A stretch of 64,000 nucleotides of DNA, from positions 2,170,001-2,234,000 of the forward strand of contig JAFEVB010000007.1 in assembly GCA_032629725.1 (NCBI GenBank), given 5' to 3'. Source of the stretch: Gremmenia infestans. Its lineage: Eukaryota > Ascomycota > Leotiomycetes > Helotiales > Hamatocanthoscyphaceae. The notes beneath the pieces were generated by a model that made no database searches, was not told the origin of the DNA, and was given only the letters and a program-made list of their open reading frames with translations. Made by a program: the position numbers and the translations under genes. Of this stretch, positions 32,424 through 44,551 are shown piece by piece (positions within the stretch are counted from its first letter, which is position 1; every line of letters starts with the position of its first letter).

Positions 32424-33469
32424 AGCAACACGCTGGATTGAGCGATGCCCGAGTATGATAAATCCGGTCGAGAAGAACTGTGCTTCCCGATGCTGCCCTC
32501 GTTTTCCGATCTATTTCTGGATTTTGTTGGCGTCTATAGAAATAAAAAAGGCCGGAGATAGATGCGTTCCTTTCATGAGTTGTTGGTTGGAACAAGGCTC
32601 TAGGGGAGGATGCAGTGACTAGTCACCTAATAGAAGGAATAAACAATTGAGGGGTGAAATAGAGTGGGAAAAGTTGGTTGGAAGAAATATCTAGTGATCG
32701 GGTGAGTAGAAAGGAATGTATATATAATACAACAAAACCAACAAAAGGATGCAAAAGCTGTGGGGTGTCATTATAGTGGGGTACAGAAGAGGAGCTGGCG
32801 GAATTTACAGGGTTTAGAGCCCCCACAGCCTCCCACATCACGAGTTTAGCCGCTGAAGATCGCTGTCACCAATTTTTACCATACGGGCCGCAATTTTTCC
32901 AACACCCTCAATATGGCGCTACTAATGGCGCTCTGCTCTCTTATTTGCTGTTACTTGTTGGATAATATGCAGGTGTTTGAATGGTCGTTCCTTCGGACCT
33001 TCTCTCGGGACGCCCGTCCTCTGATATACCTCTGAGAAGGCTAGTTTCATTGCGAGTATGCGCCTTGTTATGTCCAGAGTTGTGGAGAGAGCCTTGCCTA
33101 AGTGGCGCCATCTCTCACCCATAAGGATTCTGTATTAGAGGATTCTCTTGCCGTCCTGAAAACCGTTTGCAATGACTCTTATTAGCCCCCCTCAATGTTT
33201 CAAGTGATTCAAGGCAGTATCAAGAGGCGTAGTTGATCTACTACGGGATGGCAAACGATCATCACACATATATATAACATTCGATCCAGAGAATGTTGAT
33301 GGTACTACTTAGAATTTTGATCCAAGTCAAGCTTCATTTGCAGCAATCTGTCTTGTCATCGAGCCCTGCCTTTTCACGTATGATACTGTATTTTAAGCCC
33401 TACGTTACATTTTTCCTTTTTGTTCTATGCTGACTTTACCTCCCAGAAATCTCAGTCAACACTAGCACC
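32424..33469. other. Divergent intergenic region
   Basis: Upstream of both the F-box gene (minus) and the secreted protein gene (plus). No gene is supported; short open frames only. Confidence 0.5.
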
Positions 33470-34045
33470 ATGTTCGGAAGACTTCTCGCCGTCTTTTCCA
33501 TACTCCTTACTCTCTCCGCAGGCATACTGCTCGAGCCAGAGAAACTATGGTTTTCCGAATTCTTAGACCAAAGCAAATACCCTGATGCCATCAAGGCTTT
33601 GATGGCAAAGTACCCCAATGGCAACACACCCGTCTTCTCATTTCCACCTACCAAAGCTCCAATTTCGGACATCACCTCCATCAGCTTTTATGCCACGGGC
33701 CCGCAAGACCAAACCGGCAAAGGGGATCAGGGGTGCCATGGCGGTGGGGCCGGAAGAGATATCGTCATCCCCAGAGTCGATTTCGAGTACCCCAAACTTT
33801 GCCCCTCTGGACCTGGCGGTAACGGTAACAACGATGATTTAGAGGGAAATGGGGCTAGCTTCAGCATTGCCGGAAATCTGGGTAACTGCCAGTTGAACTT
33901 TTACACGCAAGTTGGATGCAATGATAAAGACTGGGCTGGATATATGCATGGCGCTAGTCAGATGAAATGCAACGCACCTCGAGATTCCACAGGGAAGTTG
34001 CTTGTGGGGTTGAGGTCGTTCAATTACGTTTGTCCAGATGCGTAG
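33470..34045 (+). CDS. Secreted small protein, 191 aa, six Cys after the signal peptide
   Basis: A single exon. MFGRLLAVFSILLTLSAG is a signal peptide. The mature chain has six cysteines (GCHGGG, LCPSG, NCQLN, GCNDK, KCNAP, VCPDA), a Gly/Asn-rich middle and a C-terminal Cys four residues from the end. There are no catalytic motifs or membrane segments. I do not recognise the family. It resembles fungal secreted hypothetical proteins and is an effector candidate on size and secretion alone. Confidence 0.78.
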   Translation: MFGRLLAVFSILLTLSAGILLEPEKLWFSEFLDQSKYPDAIKALMAKYPNGNTPVFSFPPTKAPISDITSISFYATGPQDQTGKGDQGCHGGGAGRDIVIPRVDFEYPKLCPSGPGGNGNNDDLEGNGASFSIAGNLGNCQLNFYTQVGCNDKDWAGYMHGASQMKCNAPRDSTGKLLVGLRSFNYVCPDA

Positions 34046-35079
34046 TTGATATCCCAACAATGATTATGAGGATTGGTTTGGGATATATTAGGTAATTCAT
34101 AGCTAGAACTATGGAAGTGAACCAGAAACTCGGGGATTTTACATGTACGACTGTTATTTTACCTTTAGCCGAAAGGCATTTAGGGTTCTAGGCCTTTGAA
34201 CTGTTCTTCTGCATGATCCTTAAGTTCGCCCCAGAAGCTGTGCCCGCTCAAGACAATTCCTTGCGGAAGTATACTTTGCTTTCACTCTCTCGAATATGTA
34301 TTGAATATAGCATTGAACTTATCACTGCGAACAAATCTTTGCCAGGAGTTTGTAGTTTAGGGATGGATTGGAACTAAAGAGTCTTAATTGTTTCAAAAAG
34401 GTATAAATGAATTCTCGGGATAAGAAAGATAGGGGGGACTGCCGATTAGCTGCTATAAGAGGCGACAGGATTGAAAGGACATGCACGACATACAAGGCGC
34501 TCGCTAGGGATCCAGACCCATGCACCACCTAGGTATTTAATCGTGATACTTGCAGGGGAATGAATGTACTCGGTAGAGTTGATAGTATTAGCCAGATCAA
34601 TAGAAGGATAATCAATCTAGTTCTATCTTTAATATCTATCTAGCTCTTAATTTTGCGACAGATCTATATGGGTCGTCAGGGATTAGATTTGCGTCAATTG
34701 CAAGTCTTAAGAAGCAGATCTGGTACCCTCCAATCACCGCTGATGGGAGTTTCCAGACCACCAGTTCGCAGCCAAGAAGTGTTTGATGCTCTTGAACGCA
34801 GAGAGGAAGAAATAGAGGAGTAGATCATTTACAGGACAGGGGAGGTGTAAAAGTCAAGGTTGCACGAGAACCGTGTTTTCAATGTGAATGGTTTATCACC
34901 CAAGAAGCGGGGACGAGTCAGATTAATGGAGAAGAGACGCGTCATTAAATTCTCCGAGGGGCAAAATATCCCACTTATTTAGGGGAACATTGATAGACAA
35001 CTCCTAGCCAAACTCCAACCCACAAACAACCCGCCATTTTAGTATCCCCCAAGCAAGTACATGTCACGTGGCTGTATGA
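34046..35079. other. Intergenic region between convergent genes
   Basis: The 3' flanks of the secreted protein and IMP dehydrogenase genes. No supported gene or element. Confidence 0.5.
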
Positions 35080-37130
35080 CTATGCATAGAGCTTCTTTTC
35101 GTAGCTCTCCATATTGACCCCACCCTCCAGCTGCGCACTTGCTGTTCGGATTTGGAATCTTGTAGTGCCGTTTGCGACTGCTTCGTGGAGGTTCTTTAGA
35201 GACTTCTGGCCACAATCCTGCAGAGAGTGTCTCAATCCCGCGGCTAGGTAAGGCACGAACTTGGTAACCGATCCTCTGAGAAATGAATTAATAGATGCGC
35301 GAGAAGGGGTAGAATATGAGCGGAAGACGATGTCACGTACCTGTGTGCAACGGCTCCAGACACACCCTGAGCTACAAGGACGCTGTCTCCCTCAGAGAAG
35401 TAGCGTGCAGTTCCAGCATTGCTCTTCTGACTGTCCTTCGCACCGGCGCCAGCCTTCTTGTCCTGCATAGCGTCGATACTTCCCATGCCTCGGTACGCCT
35501 TGACAAGCTTACCCTCCCGACTGAGGAAAGATGTACCAGGAGACTCGGTAGTACCAGCCAAGAGACCTCCCATCATGATTGTTGTAGCGCCCAAGGCAAG
35601 ACCTTTGACAATATGGCCAACGTTCTGAATGCCTCCATCTGCTATGCAAGGAACACCATATCTGGCAGCGAACGAGCTGACGCTGTGGACAGCTGTGGCT
35701 TGGGGACGGCCAACAGCCATAACCTCCTGTGTGATACAAGCGCTTCCGCTTCCCATACCAATTCGGAGGCCGTCGACGCCAGCTACGATGAGGTTTGCAG
35801 CTTGCTCACGAGTAACAACATTTCCACCGATGACGTCCAAACCAGGGTATTTCTCCTTGATATATTTGATCATTTCGATCTGGTAAATGCTGTCACCCTG
35901 ACTGCTGTCCAAGATGACGATGTCCAAGCCAGCATCAACCAACTTCTGCAGACGGATCTTGTCCTCTGGTCGTGTTCCAATCGCAGCGGCGCAGATTAAT
36001 TGCTTGGAGTCGGGAAGTTTGGAAGCGAGCGGGAAGTGGATGTTCTTAGTCAAGTCGGAGCGCGAAATCATGGAGACGAGGTTTCCATTCGAGTCAACGA
36101 TTGGGAGCTTGCCCTTCTTGGACTTGGCGAGAATGCTATTGCATTCCAGCAGGTCGGTTCCGGATACAGCAGTGATAAGATCGGTAATCATGACGGCAGA
36201 GACAGTCTGATTGAGATTCTCCTCGAATTGAATATCTCGGTTTGTCACAATACCGATGAGCTTGGAGCCAAGCTTGCCGTTCTCTGTCAAGGTAGGATTA
36301 GCAGATGAATATATGCCTAATTCCGACGAAATGCAACATGTGGTTTTGACTTTTGTTCATAAAGAGCATAGATTTTTTCCCCACGACCTTGCGGTCAATA
36401 CGGATGAACGAAAGTTATTTGTAAAGTTTGATAATCATAAAAGTGTGTTTAAAAGAGGAAAATCAACGGGAATGCTTACCAGTAACTGGGAAACCACCGA
36501 AACCCCACTGCTCCTTCAAGGTCTTCACCTCTCCGATTGTAGTGTTGCGGTGTAGGACGATGGGATCGAGGATAAAGCCGTTTTCATACCGCTTAACCTT
36601 CTGCACCATCTCGGCTTGCTCATCAGCAGAGCAGTTGTGGTGGATAACACCCAAACCTCCCTGTAGAGCCATGTGGATAGCCATGTCATGTTCGGTAACG
36701 GTGTCCATAGGCGAGGAAACAAAGGGAGTCTTGAGAGAGATGCGCTTAGTGACAGGGGAATCAAGAGCGACCTCCGACGCGGCGAAGCCGATATGGGCTG
36801 GCAGGACGAGGAAGTCATTGTAGGTCAAGCCACCGTGCTTCTCAGAGTCCATGAGCATGTTGATGTCCATCCCATCACCCTTCTCGAAGTGGGCGAGGTC
36901 ATCGACAGCCTGGAGACGGGTCAGCAAGGCTGTTCGACAATGTCCCAGGATGCGCGAAAAGATGTTCAGGGTAAGAGAAGCTAGCCCATGATGGAGCCGC
37001 AATGGCTACAGGCGCTATCCCCGCCAAGTGTCTGTGTCTAGAATTGTGGTAGAATTACCTTGGTGTGGTCCATGATATCTTGTCCCCCCAAGGCAAAGTG
37101 AGACTTTGTTTCTCCGTTGGTGAGAGGCAT
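35080..37130 (-). CDS. Inosine-5'-monophosphate dehydrogenase, 546 aa
   Basis: Four exons on the minus strand: 37130-37059, 36909-36480, 36283-35341 and 35275-35080, totalling 546 residues, the expected fungal length. It oxidises IMP to XMP with NAD+, the rate-limiting step of GTP synthesis, in the cytosol. It has the barrel start DFLVLPAHIGF, two CBS modules (about 115-235; VTNRDIQFEE, LPIVDSNGNLVSMISR), the catalytic loop GSACITQEV with Cys350, the flap region AYRGMGSIDAM with its Tyr retained, and the terminal SYEKKLYA. The retained flap Tyr argues against the Tyr-to-Phe change reported in a mycophenolate-resistant Penicillium IMPDH. It is head to head with the IQGAP gene. Confidence 0.96.
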
Positions 37131-38054
37131 TTTGAGAAAGGTTGGGGAAGGTGATTGGAATAGAGAGAGTGTAGTCGACGACGTATTATGAAGTGGCAGG
37201 TCAAGTCAAGGTCGACGGGTTGAAGTTTCCTTCTCCCAAGAGGGAAAAGAAAAAAAGAAAAAGTCGAAAATTTGATGGAGGAAAGTTTTGGAGGTGGGGT
37301 GGGGACGGAGCGGAGAGCGGAGCGGGCTAGGAGTAACGTTTATCCGACGCGACCAAAGACTTTTGCTATGTGAGTTCATACTCCAGCTAGTACTGTATGA
37401 AAATATACTTGGGTGACAACAAACTACAAGTATTATATAGATTCTAGGAGCTAAGAGCTTACAAATGGATTCATGTAAAGGATACATGATTAATTTCCCA
37501 ATGCTGTCCGAATAATAATTATAATCCTAAATCAATCGTGATATCAAATGTCGCCTTGTCCTCTCATGTGTTGTTCGAGGTTGCCGTTGCCGTGCCAGCC
37601 AGCCACCATACGGAAGTATGTTTTTTTTCGCTTGCTTCTCCCCTCACCTGCCTTGCATTACCGTATTGTACCCTATTTACTCCCTGCCTTATATCTGCAC
37701 ATCCAATCCAAACCCCCAACCTCGTTGGATTGTATTGTTGTAATATCTTGCATCGCCTCATCACCCATTTGCAGTGGCTGCATATCCAGCATTCCTCACA
37801 TCCATCGTCATCCTCTCTCAACTTCGCATTTTTTGCTTCAAGCGCTGCGCGCCTAATCTTCAAGTCAATATCAACAAACCAACCAACCATACCACAGGCA
37901 CTCTTCTCCGCCTTGCCTTATCCTCCCATCTGTTTGCGCTGAATCTTTCTTGTGTGGCCGGAAAGGCGGCCATGATTGTAACATAGCAGACCGCAGTCCT
38001 ACTTGAAAATCCCGCGACGATAAACACAACAGACAATTCACATACAACGTCGGC
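37131..38054. promoter_or_regulatory. Divergent upstream region of IMP dehydrogenase and IQGAP genes
   Basis: 924 bp between opposite start codons. A purine-rich run (about 37241-37263, so pyrimidine-rich for the IMPDH transcript) and C/T-rich sequence (about 37630-37920) before the IQGAP start fit fungal TATA-less housekeeping promoters. Short open frames here are probably leader sequence. Confidence 0.5.
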
Positions 38055-41000
38055 ATGGCGTACCGACATCCCCTCCGCCAAACACAAACCGCCGACTACT
38101 TGTCACCTACAAAGCGACAACCCTCCAACGCCTCCACTGCTTCGTCGGGATACTCTGCCTCATCCGGCGCATTTGATTTGAGCCGAACGAGCACTCTGTC
38201 TTCAACAACATCGAGCGGTTACACAGGCCATAAGAGGGGATTGAGTGAGACCACAGGCATGGCATCTCCTGGGTTTGAGAAGGCAGGCAAGCGTGGGAAT
38301 CTGAACTCAAGTCCGGAAAGCGCATACAAGAACGTGCGCCAGTCTCTTCGCCCTCTACCCCAACCGCCTGCCGCAACACCCCCGGAAAGAAATGGCTACC
38401 ATACGCGCGGGCAAAGCATGGACGTGGGATATCCTTCGCGTGGACATACCATCGATACGAGTAGTTCGGCATACACAGACTATGGCGAAACGACAAATAC
38501 ACGGCTATCTCCCATCAGACCAAATTCCATGCTCCTAACTCGCGCAGACTCGATCAGCCGCAGGAGGGGTCAGACCATGCAACACAGCCACAGTCCCTTT
38601 GCCGCGCCGGATTTGCAAAGTCTCCAGAAATCCTCGACCAGCCAGCTACGCACACTGTCCAAGTTCGCAGAAAGTGGATCCTCTGATAGTTTCAGCATCA
38701 CATCTCCGGCGCAAGAAGTTGTTGGTCTTCACGGACGGAGGAAATTACAGCGAAGTGGAGGAGACAAAACCAATGGGCGGAATTGGATGGACAAACAACG
38801 TCAATTCTTACAGGCATACGAATATTTGTGTCACATTGGTGAAGCCAAAGAATGGATGGAAGACATTTTGAAGCGAGAAATACCTCCGATTGTTCAGCTG
38901 GAGGAGGCTTTGCGAGATGGTGTTACTCTTGCAGAAGTTGTCGATGCCTTGTATCCCGAGCGCCGTCTACGTATATTCCGGTCTCCAAAGTTACAATTTC
39001 GACATTCGGATAACATCGCAATCTTCTTTCGACTTGTTGCTGAGGTGGAGCTTCCAGAAAACTTTCGGTTTGAATTGGTCGATTTATATGAAAAGAAGAA
39101 TATACCGAAGGTCATCTACTGTATTCACGCGCTGAGCTTCGCACTTTTCCGGCGGGGCATCGTGGACTTCCAGATTGGTAATCTCGTTGGACAGCTTGAG
39201 TTTGAAGACCATGAATTGGAAACTATGCAAAAGGGGCTGGATAAGGCCGGCGTCAGCATGCCTAGTTTTGGAAATATGGGAGCGAGCTTTGGTTTAGAGC
39301 CGGAGCCAGAGCCTGAACCGGAACCAGTGGAGAGCGAAGAGGATCGTATCGACCGAGAATTAGGGGAGAATGAGATGGCGATCATTGACCTTCAAGCTCA
39401 AATCCGAGGTGCATCTGCTCGCATGCGATGTGGCGACATAATGCAAGACCTCTGGGACTCCGAGGATATGATAGTTGACCTACAATCGCGGATTAGGGGC
39501 GACTTTTCACGGCAGATTTATGAATACCGTCTAAACATGCGAAGATTTGCGGTGAACCTGCAGAGCGGTATTCGAGGATATTTAGTACGACAACGGCAGC
39601 AAAATCGGGAATCGTTTTGGAAAAGTAGAGAAGGCGATATTTTGAAGTTGCAGAATCTAATCAGGGCCAGTAAGGCCAGAGACGAGGTACGCATGACGAG
39701 ATCTCAGTTGCGACATGAAGAGCTAGGAATTCGAGAAGTACAAGCCAACATTCGAGGCTTCCTTTCCCGCCGAGCTTTAGCAAACCAGAAGAAAGAGACG
39801 AAGACTTTAGCCGGGCCAGTCAAGGATCTGCAAGCCGCCATTCGAGGCATGTTGCTCAGAAACCTTGTCGGTGACGACCACAAAGAGCTTTGCCGTGAAG
39901 AGAGTTCAATCAATGCGATACAGGCTTCTATAAGAGCCATGCTGACCAGAAATCAGATCTCTCGGCAGAGAGAGGCGCTCCAATCATCAACACCGATCTG
40001 GAGAGCTCTTCAAGCTATGTCGAGAGGAAAGGCCGTCCGCGACCAGATTCGGTCGACGAAAGAGGAACTGACAGCTCATCGCGCTGAGATAACGTCTTTG
40101 CAAGCGTTCATCCGCGCGTATGCAGTGCGCCAACAAGTGGCATTGACTCTCTCGTCACTGGAGGCCCAACAACCGTCAATAGTGGAGGTTCAGACTCGAA
40201 TTAGAGGAATGCTACTGCGAGGCAGCATCGCTGATGACCTTGAAGCACTTGAGAACGAGACACCGCAAATCTCAAAAGTCCAAGCTTTTGCCAGAGGATG
40301 CTTGCAGCGTCAGCAGATAGGAGCACTTCTCGATGAGCTCGAATCCCACTCAGCCGAGATTATTGAGTTGCAGTCCTGGAACCGTGGTGTTCTTCTCAGA
40401 AACGACATCGGCATGTTGCTTGGTGAGTTGGAGGCCGAAGAAGAATCCATCATCGAGGTCCAAGCAGCAGCGAGAGCACTACTAGTCAGAGCCAAATTTG
40501 CCGAGAAGAAGCGTTTCTTCAAGGAGAACATGGAAAAGGTGGTGAAGATCCAAAGCTTCGTTCGAGGTCGATTGCAAGGAGAAGCGTACAAGAGTTTGAC
40601 GACTGGGAAGAACCCTCCGGTCAATACCGTTAAGAATTTTGTGCATCTTCTCAATGATAGCGATTTCGACTTCAACGAAGAGATTGAATTCGAGCGCATG
40701 CGGAAGACGGTCGTTCAGCAAGTACGGCAAAATGAGATGGCCGAACAATATATTGACCAGCTCGACATCAAAATTGCTCTTCTAGTCAAGAACAAGATCA
40801 CACTAGATGAAGTTGTCAAGCATCAGAGAAACTTTGGTGGTCACTCTGGGAATCTTCTCGTTAATACTTCGATGGCTTCCGGAAACCAGTTCGACCTGAA
40901 AGCTTTGAATAAGAACTCGCGGAAGAAGTTAGAGTCCTACCAGCAGCTCTTCTTCACCCTTCAAACCCAGCCACAATACCTCGCTCGGCTTTTCAAGAGA

Positions 41001-43048
41001 GTTCGGGAGCAAGGGACATCCGAGAAGGACTGCAAGCAGATTGAAACTCTTACCATGAGACTCTTTGGGTATGCGCAAAAGCGACGAGAAGAGTACTATC
41101 TCCTGAAACTCATTGCTCGATCAGTCAAGGAGGAAGTGGACGGAGTGAATTCGATCCCGGAATATTCTCGAGGGAACTTTTTCTGGTCGAAACTCCTATC
41201 GAACTATACCCGGTCACCTCGGGACAGGAAGTTTCTTCGCGAGCTTTTGGGCCCCCTCATTCAATCAAATATCATCGAAGATCCAGCGCTTGACCTTGAG
41301 AGTGATCCCATGCAGATTTACCGCTCCGCAATCAATAACGAAGAGCTTCGGACTGGACGACCCAGCCAGCGACCGCTGGACATCCCCCGAGAATCTGCAA
41401 TCAAGGATCCAGAAACTCGTGACATGTTCATCGATCACTTGCGAGACCTTCGTGAGATTTCAGATCAATTCCTATTAGCTCTAGAAGCTTTGTTGCCCAA
41501 GATGCCTTATGGCATTCGATTCATCTGTCGAGAAACGATGGATGCCCTGTGCCAACATTTCCCACGAGAACCTGAAGACCGGCTACTTCAAATGGTTGGC
41601 AATTGGCTCTGGAAATTCTATCTTCAACCCGCCTTGACAGCTCCCGAGTCAATGGGTGTCATTGAAAGGCAGCTCACGCCACTCCAGAAGCGCAATCTCA
41701 GCGAAGTTGCAAAGGTACTGGGTCAGGTCGCGTCCGGGCGATTGTTTGGCGGCGAGAACATCTATCTACAACCTCTGAACGCTTACGTCGGAGATGCAAT
41801 TGAGCGAATGCGTCTCATTTTCTCTAATATCTTATCGGTTCCAGACGCGGAAAGCACATTCGATATTGACGAATTCAATGATTTGTACGCCAAGTCGAAA
41901 CCAACTCTATACATCAAGATGGGCGACATCTTCTCTATTCACACCCTAATCGCAGGAGATCTCCCTTACATTTGCCCAAACAGGGATGATATGCTTCGAG
42001 AAATCGTTCAAGAGCTTGGTAGTGCAAAGAACAATGAGACCGAGATGACAGGTGTGGCATCTGGAGAAATTCAAATGACTCTCAATCCCAAGCTGCACGA
42101 CATTGAAGATCCCGAAGCAGAGGTCAAGGCTCTATTTATGGAAACCAAACGATGCATTTTGTACATCATCCGCATTCAATATGGCCCTAATCTCATGGAA
42201 ATTCTTGTCCGTCCAATCACACGCGAAGACAATCAGAAATGGCACGACCTGCTTCGAGAAGAGTTTGCCGCGGATAGCAAGACTCGTGGCGCATATTCGG
42301 ATGCAACTACCTTAGTAGACATCAAATCAATGTCGTACAAGGAACTGAAGCGAACAGCCTTGGAAAACATCATGAGACTCGAACAATTCGGCCGAATCTC
42401 GCGGCATAATTTCTATCAAGACATCTTGAACGCCATCGCACTTGATATTCGAACGAAGAGCCGAAGACGAGTACAACGACAAAGAGAACTGGAGGGTGTT
42501 CGCCTTACATTGGGTAACTTGAGCGAGAAGGCAGAATGGCTAGAATCTCAGAGGAAAAGCTACGATAACTACATCGAGCAAGCCATGATGACTCTGCAGA
42601 AGAAAGGGTAAGTACATCTTGATCTCACACATGCAACACATACTAATAATTCCATAGCAAAAAACGCTTCCTCATGCCCTTTACCAAACAATACAATCAC
42701 GAACGAGAACTCGAGCGCTCAGGCCGAAAGCCCAAATTCGGCTCCTTCAAATACTCTGCGAGAACACTGTGTGACAAAGGTGTACTAGTCTCATGGAAGG
42801 GCCATAGCGAACGCGAATGGGACAAGACCAACCTTACTATCTCTTGCGACGAGGTCGGCGTCTTCTTCATCGAGGGCAGCAAAGGCAGTATCCAAATTCC
42901 CGGCGCCAGCGCCCAGGTTCCCATGGATAGCTTATTGGCTGCGCAATTCGCAAATCACCAATACATGGACTTGTTCGAAGGGGGTATGAGGCTTAATGTT
43001 AATTTGTTCTTGCATTTGTTGTATAAGAAGTTTTATCGAACTGAATGA
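38055..43048 (+). CDS. IQGAP / Ras-GAP-like cytokinesis scaffold (Iqg1/Rng2 family), 1647 aa
   Basis: Two exons: 38055-42607 and 42658-43048, joined at KKG|KKRFLMPF in phase 2. Ser/Thr-rich head (1-240), then a calponin-homology domain (about 255-370, DGVTLAEVVDALYPE) for actin binding, an Glu-Pro run (about 415-424), about 14 IQ-like motifs (443-845; LQAAIRGMLLRN, VQANIRGFLSRR) for calmodulin and myosin light chains, a RasGAP-related domain (about 980-1290) and the RasGAP C-terminal domain (about 1420 to the end). IQGAPs bind rather than activate small GTPases and organise the contractile ring and septum. The protein looks complete. The start is the first ATG in the frame, after an A/C-rich leader. 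Confidence 0.96.
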
Positions 43049-43583
43049 TGATCGCATGCATGATGGATACAATGGGGGTGTTTTTGTTTATGGGGTCCGT
43101 GCATGGCTATGGCGTAAGATAAGATTTGAGTGAAGGAAGCAAAGGGTTACATTATGCATTTATATTTGTTCGTGTATATACCTGTTGGGTCCGGGATGAC
43201 ATGGAATGGAGTAGTGATAGGGGTGGATAGGAGATTACTGGAGATATTTTAATGAATCAAATGCCTCTACCCTCAAGCCCATTGTTTGATGAATATGTAA
43301 TGAAAAGGTGGCATGTACATTTCCTTTGTTATTTGTTGGACTATATTCACGTCCTGGTGCTCGTTAGTCGCAGCTTCCTATGTAGCTTCATCTAGCAGAC
43401 GCCACGACGATGAGGGGATGGGTTTTACGTCTCCGCACCAGCAAAGCTCCTTCCTTTCACGAAGCATGAGTACTAATCCTTAAGTAAAAACATTATACAA
43501 TCACTTTCTATCACCTTCAACATCAAGCCTTGCCCCACAACATCACAGAAACACTACAAAAAGCACTTGTACAAACATACAGC
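43049..43583. other. Intergenic region
   Basis: IQGAP 3' flank and promoter of the GPI-protein gene. No gene or clear element. Confidence 0.5.
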
Positions 43584-44551
43584 ATGCGGTTTTCCCTGCT
43601 ACTATGTCTCGCGACGAATCCTCACATCTTACACGCCGCTCACCTCCTTAATAACACCCCACCAGAACCGACTCTCCCTCCCTCACTCACGAACAACCCC
43701 ACCTGCGAACTCGTTGGTCAGGCACTCGCAATATGCAACTCACTGACGCCGTCCTTCCAAGCCCTTCCCGCCACCTCACAGGCATATTGTCTCTGTTACT
43801 CTAGGGCACTTTGGGCGCCCAATGTTTTCGACGCCGCTGTGAAAAATTGCGCCGACTTTGCATCCACTGCATCCGCCTTTGCGTATCCGGCTCTGCAAAA
43901 CCTCGAAGACTTTTGTACGGATATCGGGAATGTGGCAACGAACGCTCAGCCTGCTAGCACATCAGCACTTGCTACGACTGGAGTTCTGAATAGCAGTTTA
44001 CCTGGGTATAGTGGCGGGCCATGCGGTGTAATGAACGCCCTAGTGAACACTTGTGCAAATCAGACTCCGGGGTTCAAGGACTTGCAACCAAGCGAAAAGG
44101 CTAGATGCCTCTGTGCACCACCGGATTATTTCGACAAGATTGTTTCATCGTGCTGTCAGGTCGCGAAGACGCAGGCACCTGCTCAGTACGCTTCGGCTAC
44201 TGCGCTAAAGGGGATATGTGCTGTCGCTATTAGGAGCCTTTCGAGCTACATTTCTGTTTCTCCTCAACATTCCATCACGACCACGCCGTCTGGGAAAATC
44301 TCAAGTTCGCCGACGGAAACGACAACTCATCGAACTATCACGTACACGATGCTACCCACGCAGGTAAGCCACCTTCCTCAAGAACGCCTCAAGTCATGGG
44401 GCTCGATACGTCAACTCCCAAATTTGCCATACAGAGCAATGCTGACTCTGAACAACAGATGCAAGCGAAAGGAAGCTTAAAGAAAACTACCAAGGTGGAG
44501 ATTGTGGGTGTTAGCTTCATATGTGCGGCTGTCGCGCTTTTTTTATGCTAG
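43584..44551 (+). CDS. Predicted GPI-anchored cell-surface protein with two cysteine modules, 290 aa
   Basis: Two exons: 43584-44363 and 44459-44551 (GTAAGC...CAACAG, phase 0). Without splicing the frame runs on into unrelated text; with it the protein ends in a hydrophobic tail (VEIVGVSFICAAVALFLC) typical of a GPI-attachment signal. The ATG at 43584 gives a signal peptide (MRFSLLLCLA). Two related modules follow: C-x8-C-x(17)-CLC-x(19)-C-x(20)-C at about 39-115, and CGVMNALVNTC...RCLC...CC...C at about 152-220. A Ser/Thr-rich stalk follows. The spacing differs from a canonical CFEM domain. The likely location is plasma membrane or wall; the function is unknown. Confidence 0.82.

Noticed and set aside
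35316..35999. 227-codon plus-strand frame
   Set aside because: Antisense of the highly conserved IMP dehydrogenase exon.
37538..37942. 134-codon frame before the IQGAP gene
   Set aside because: C/T-rich leader or promoter sequence; Pro/Ser/Leu text from low complexity.
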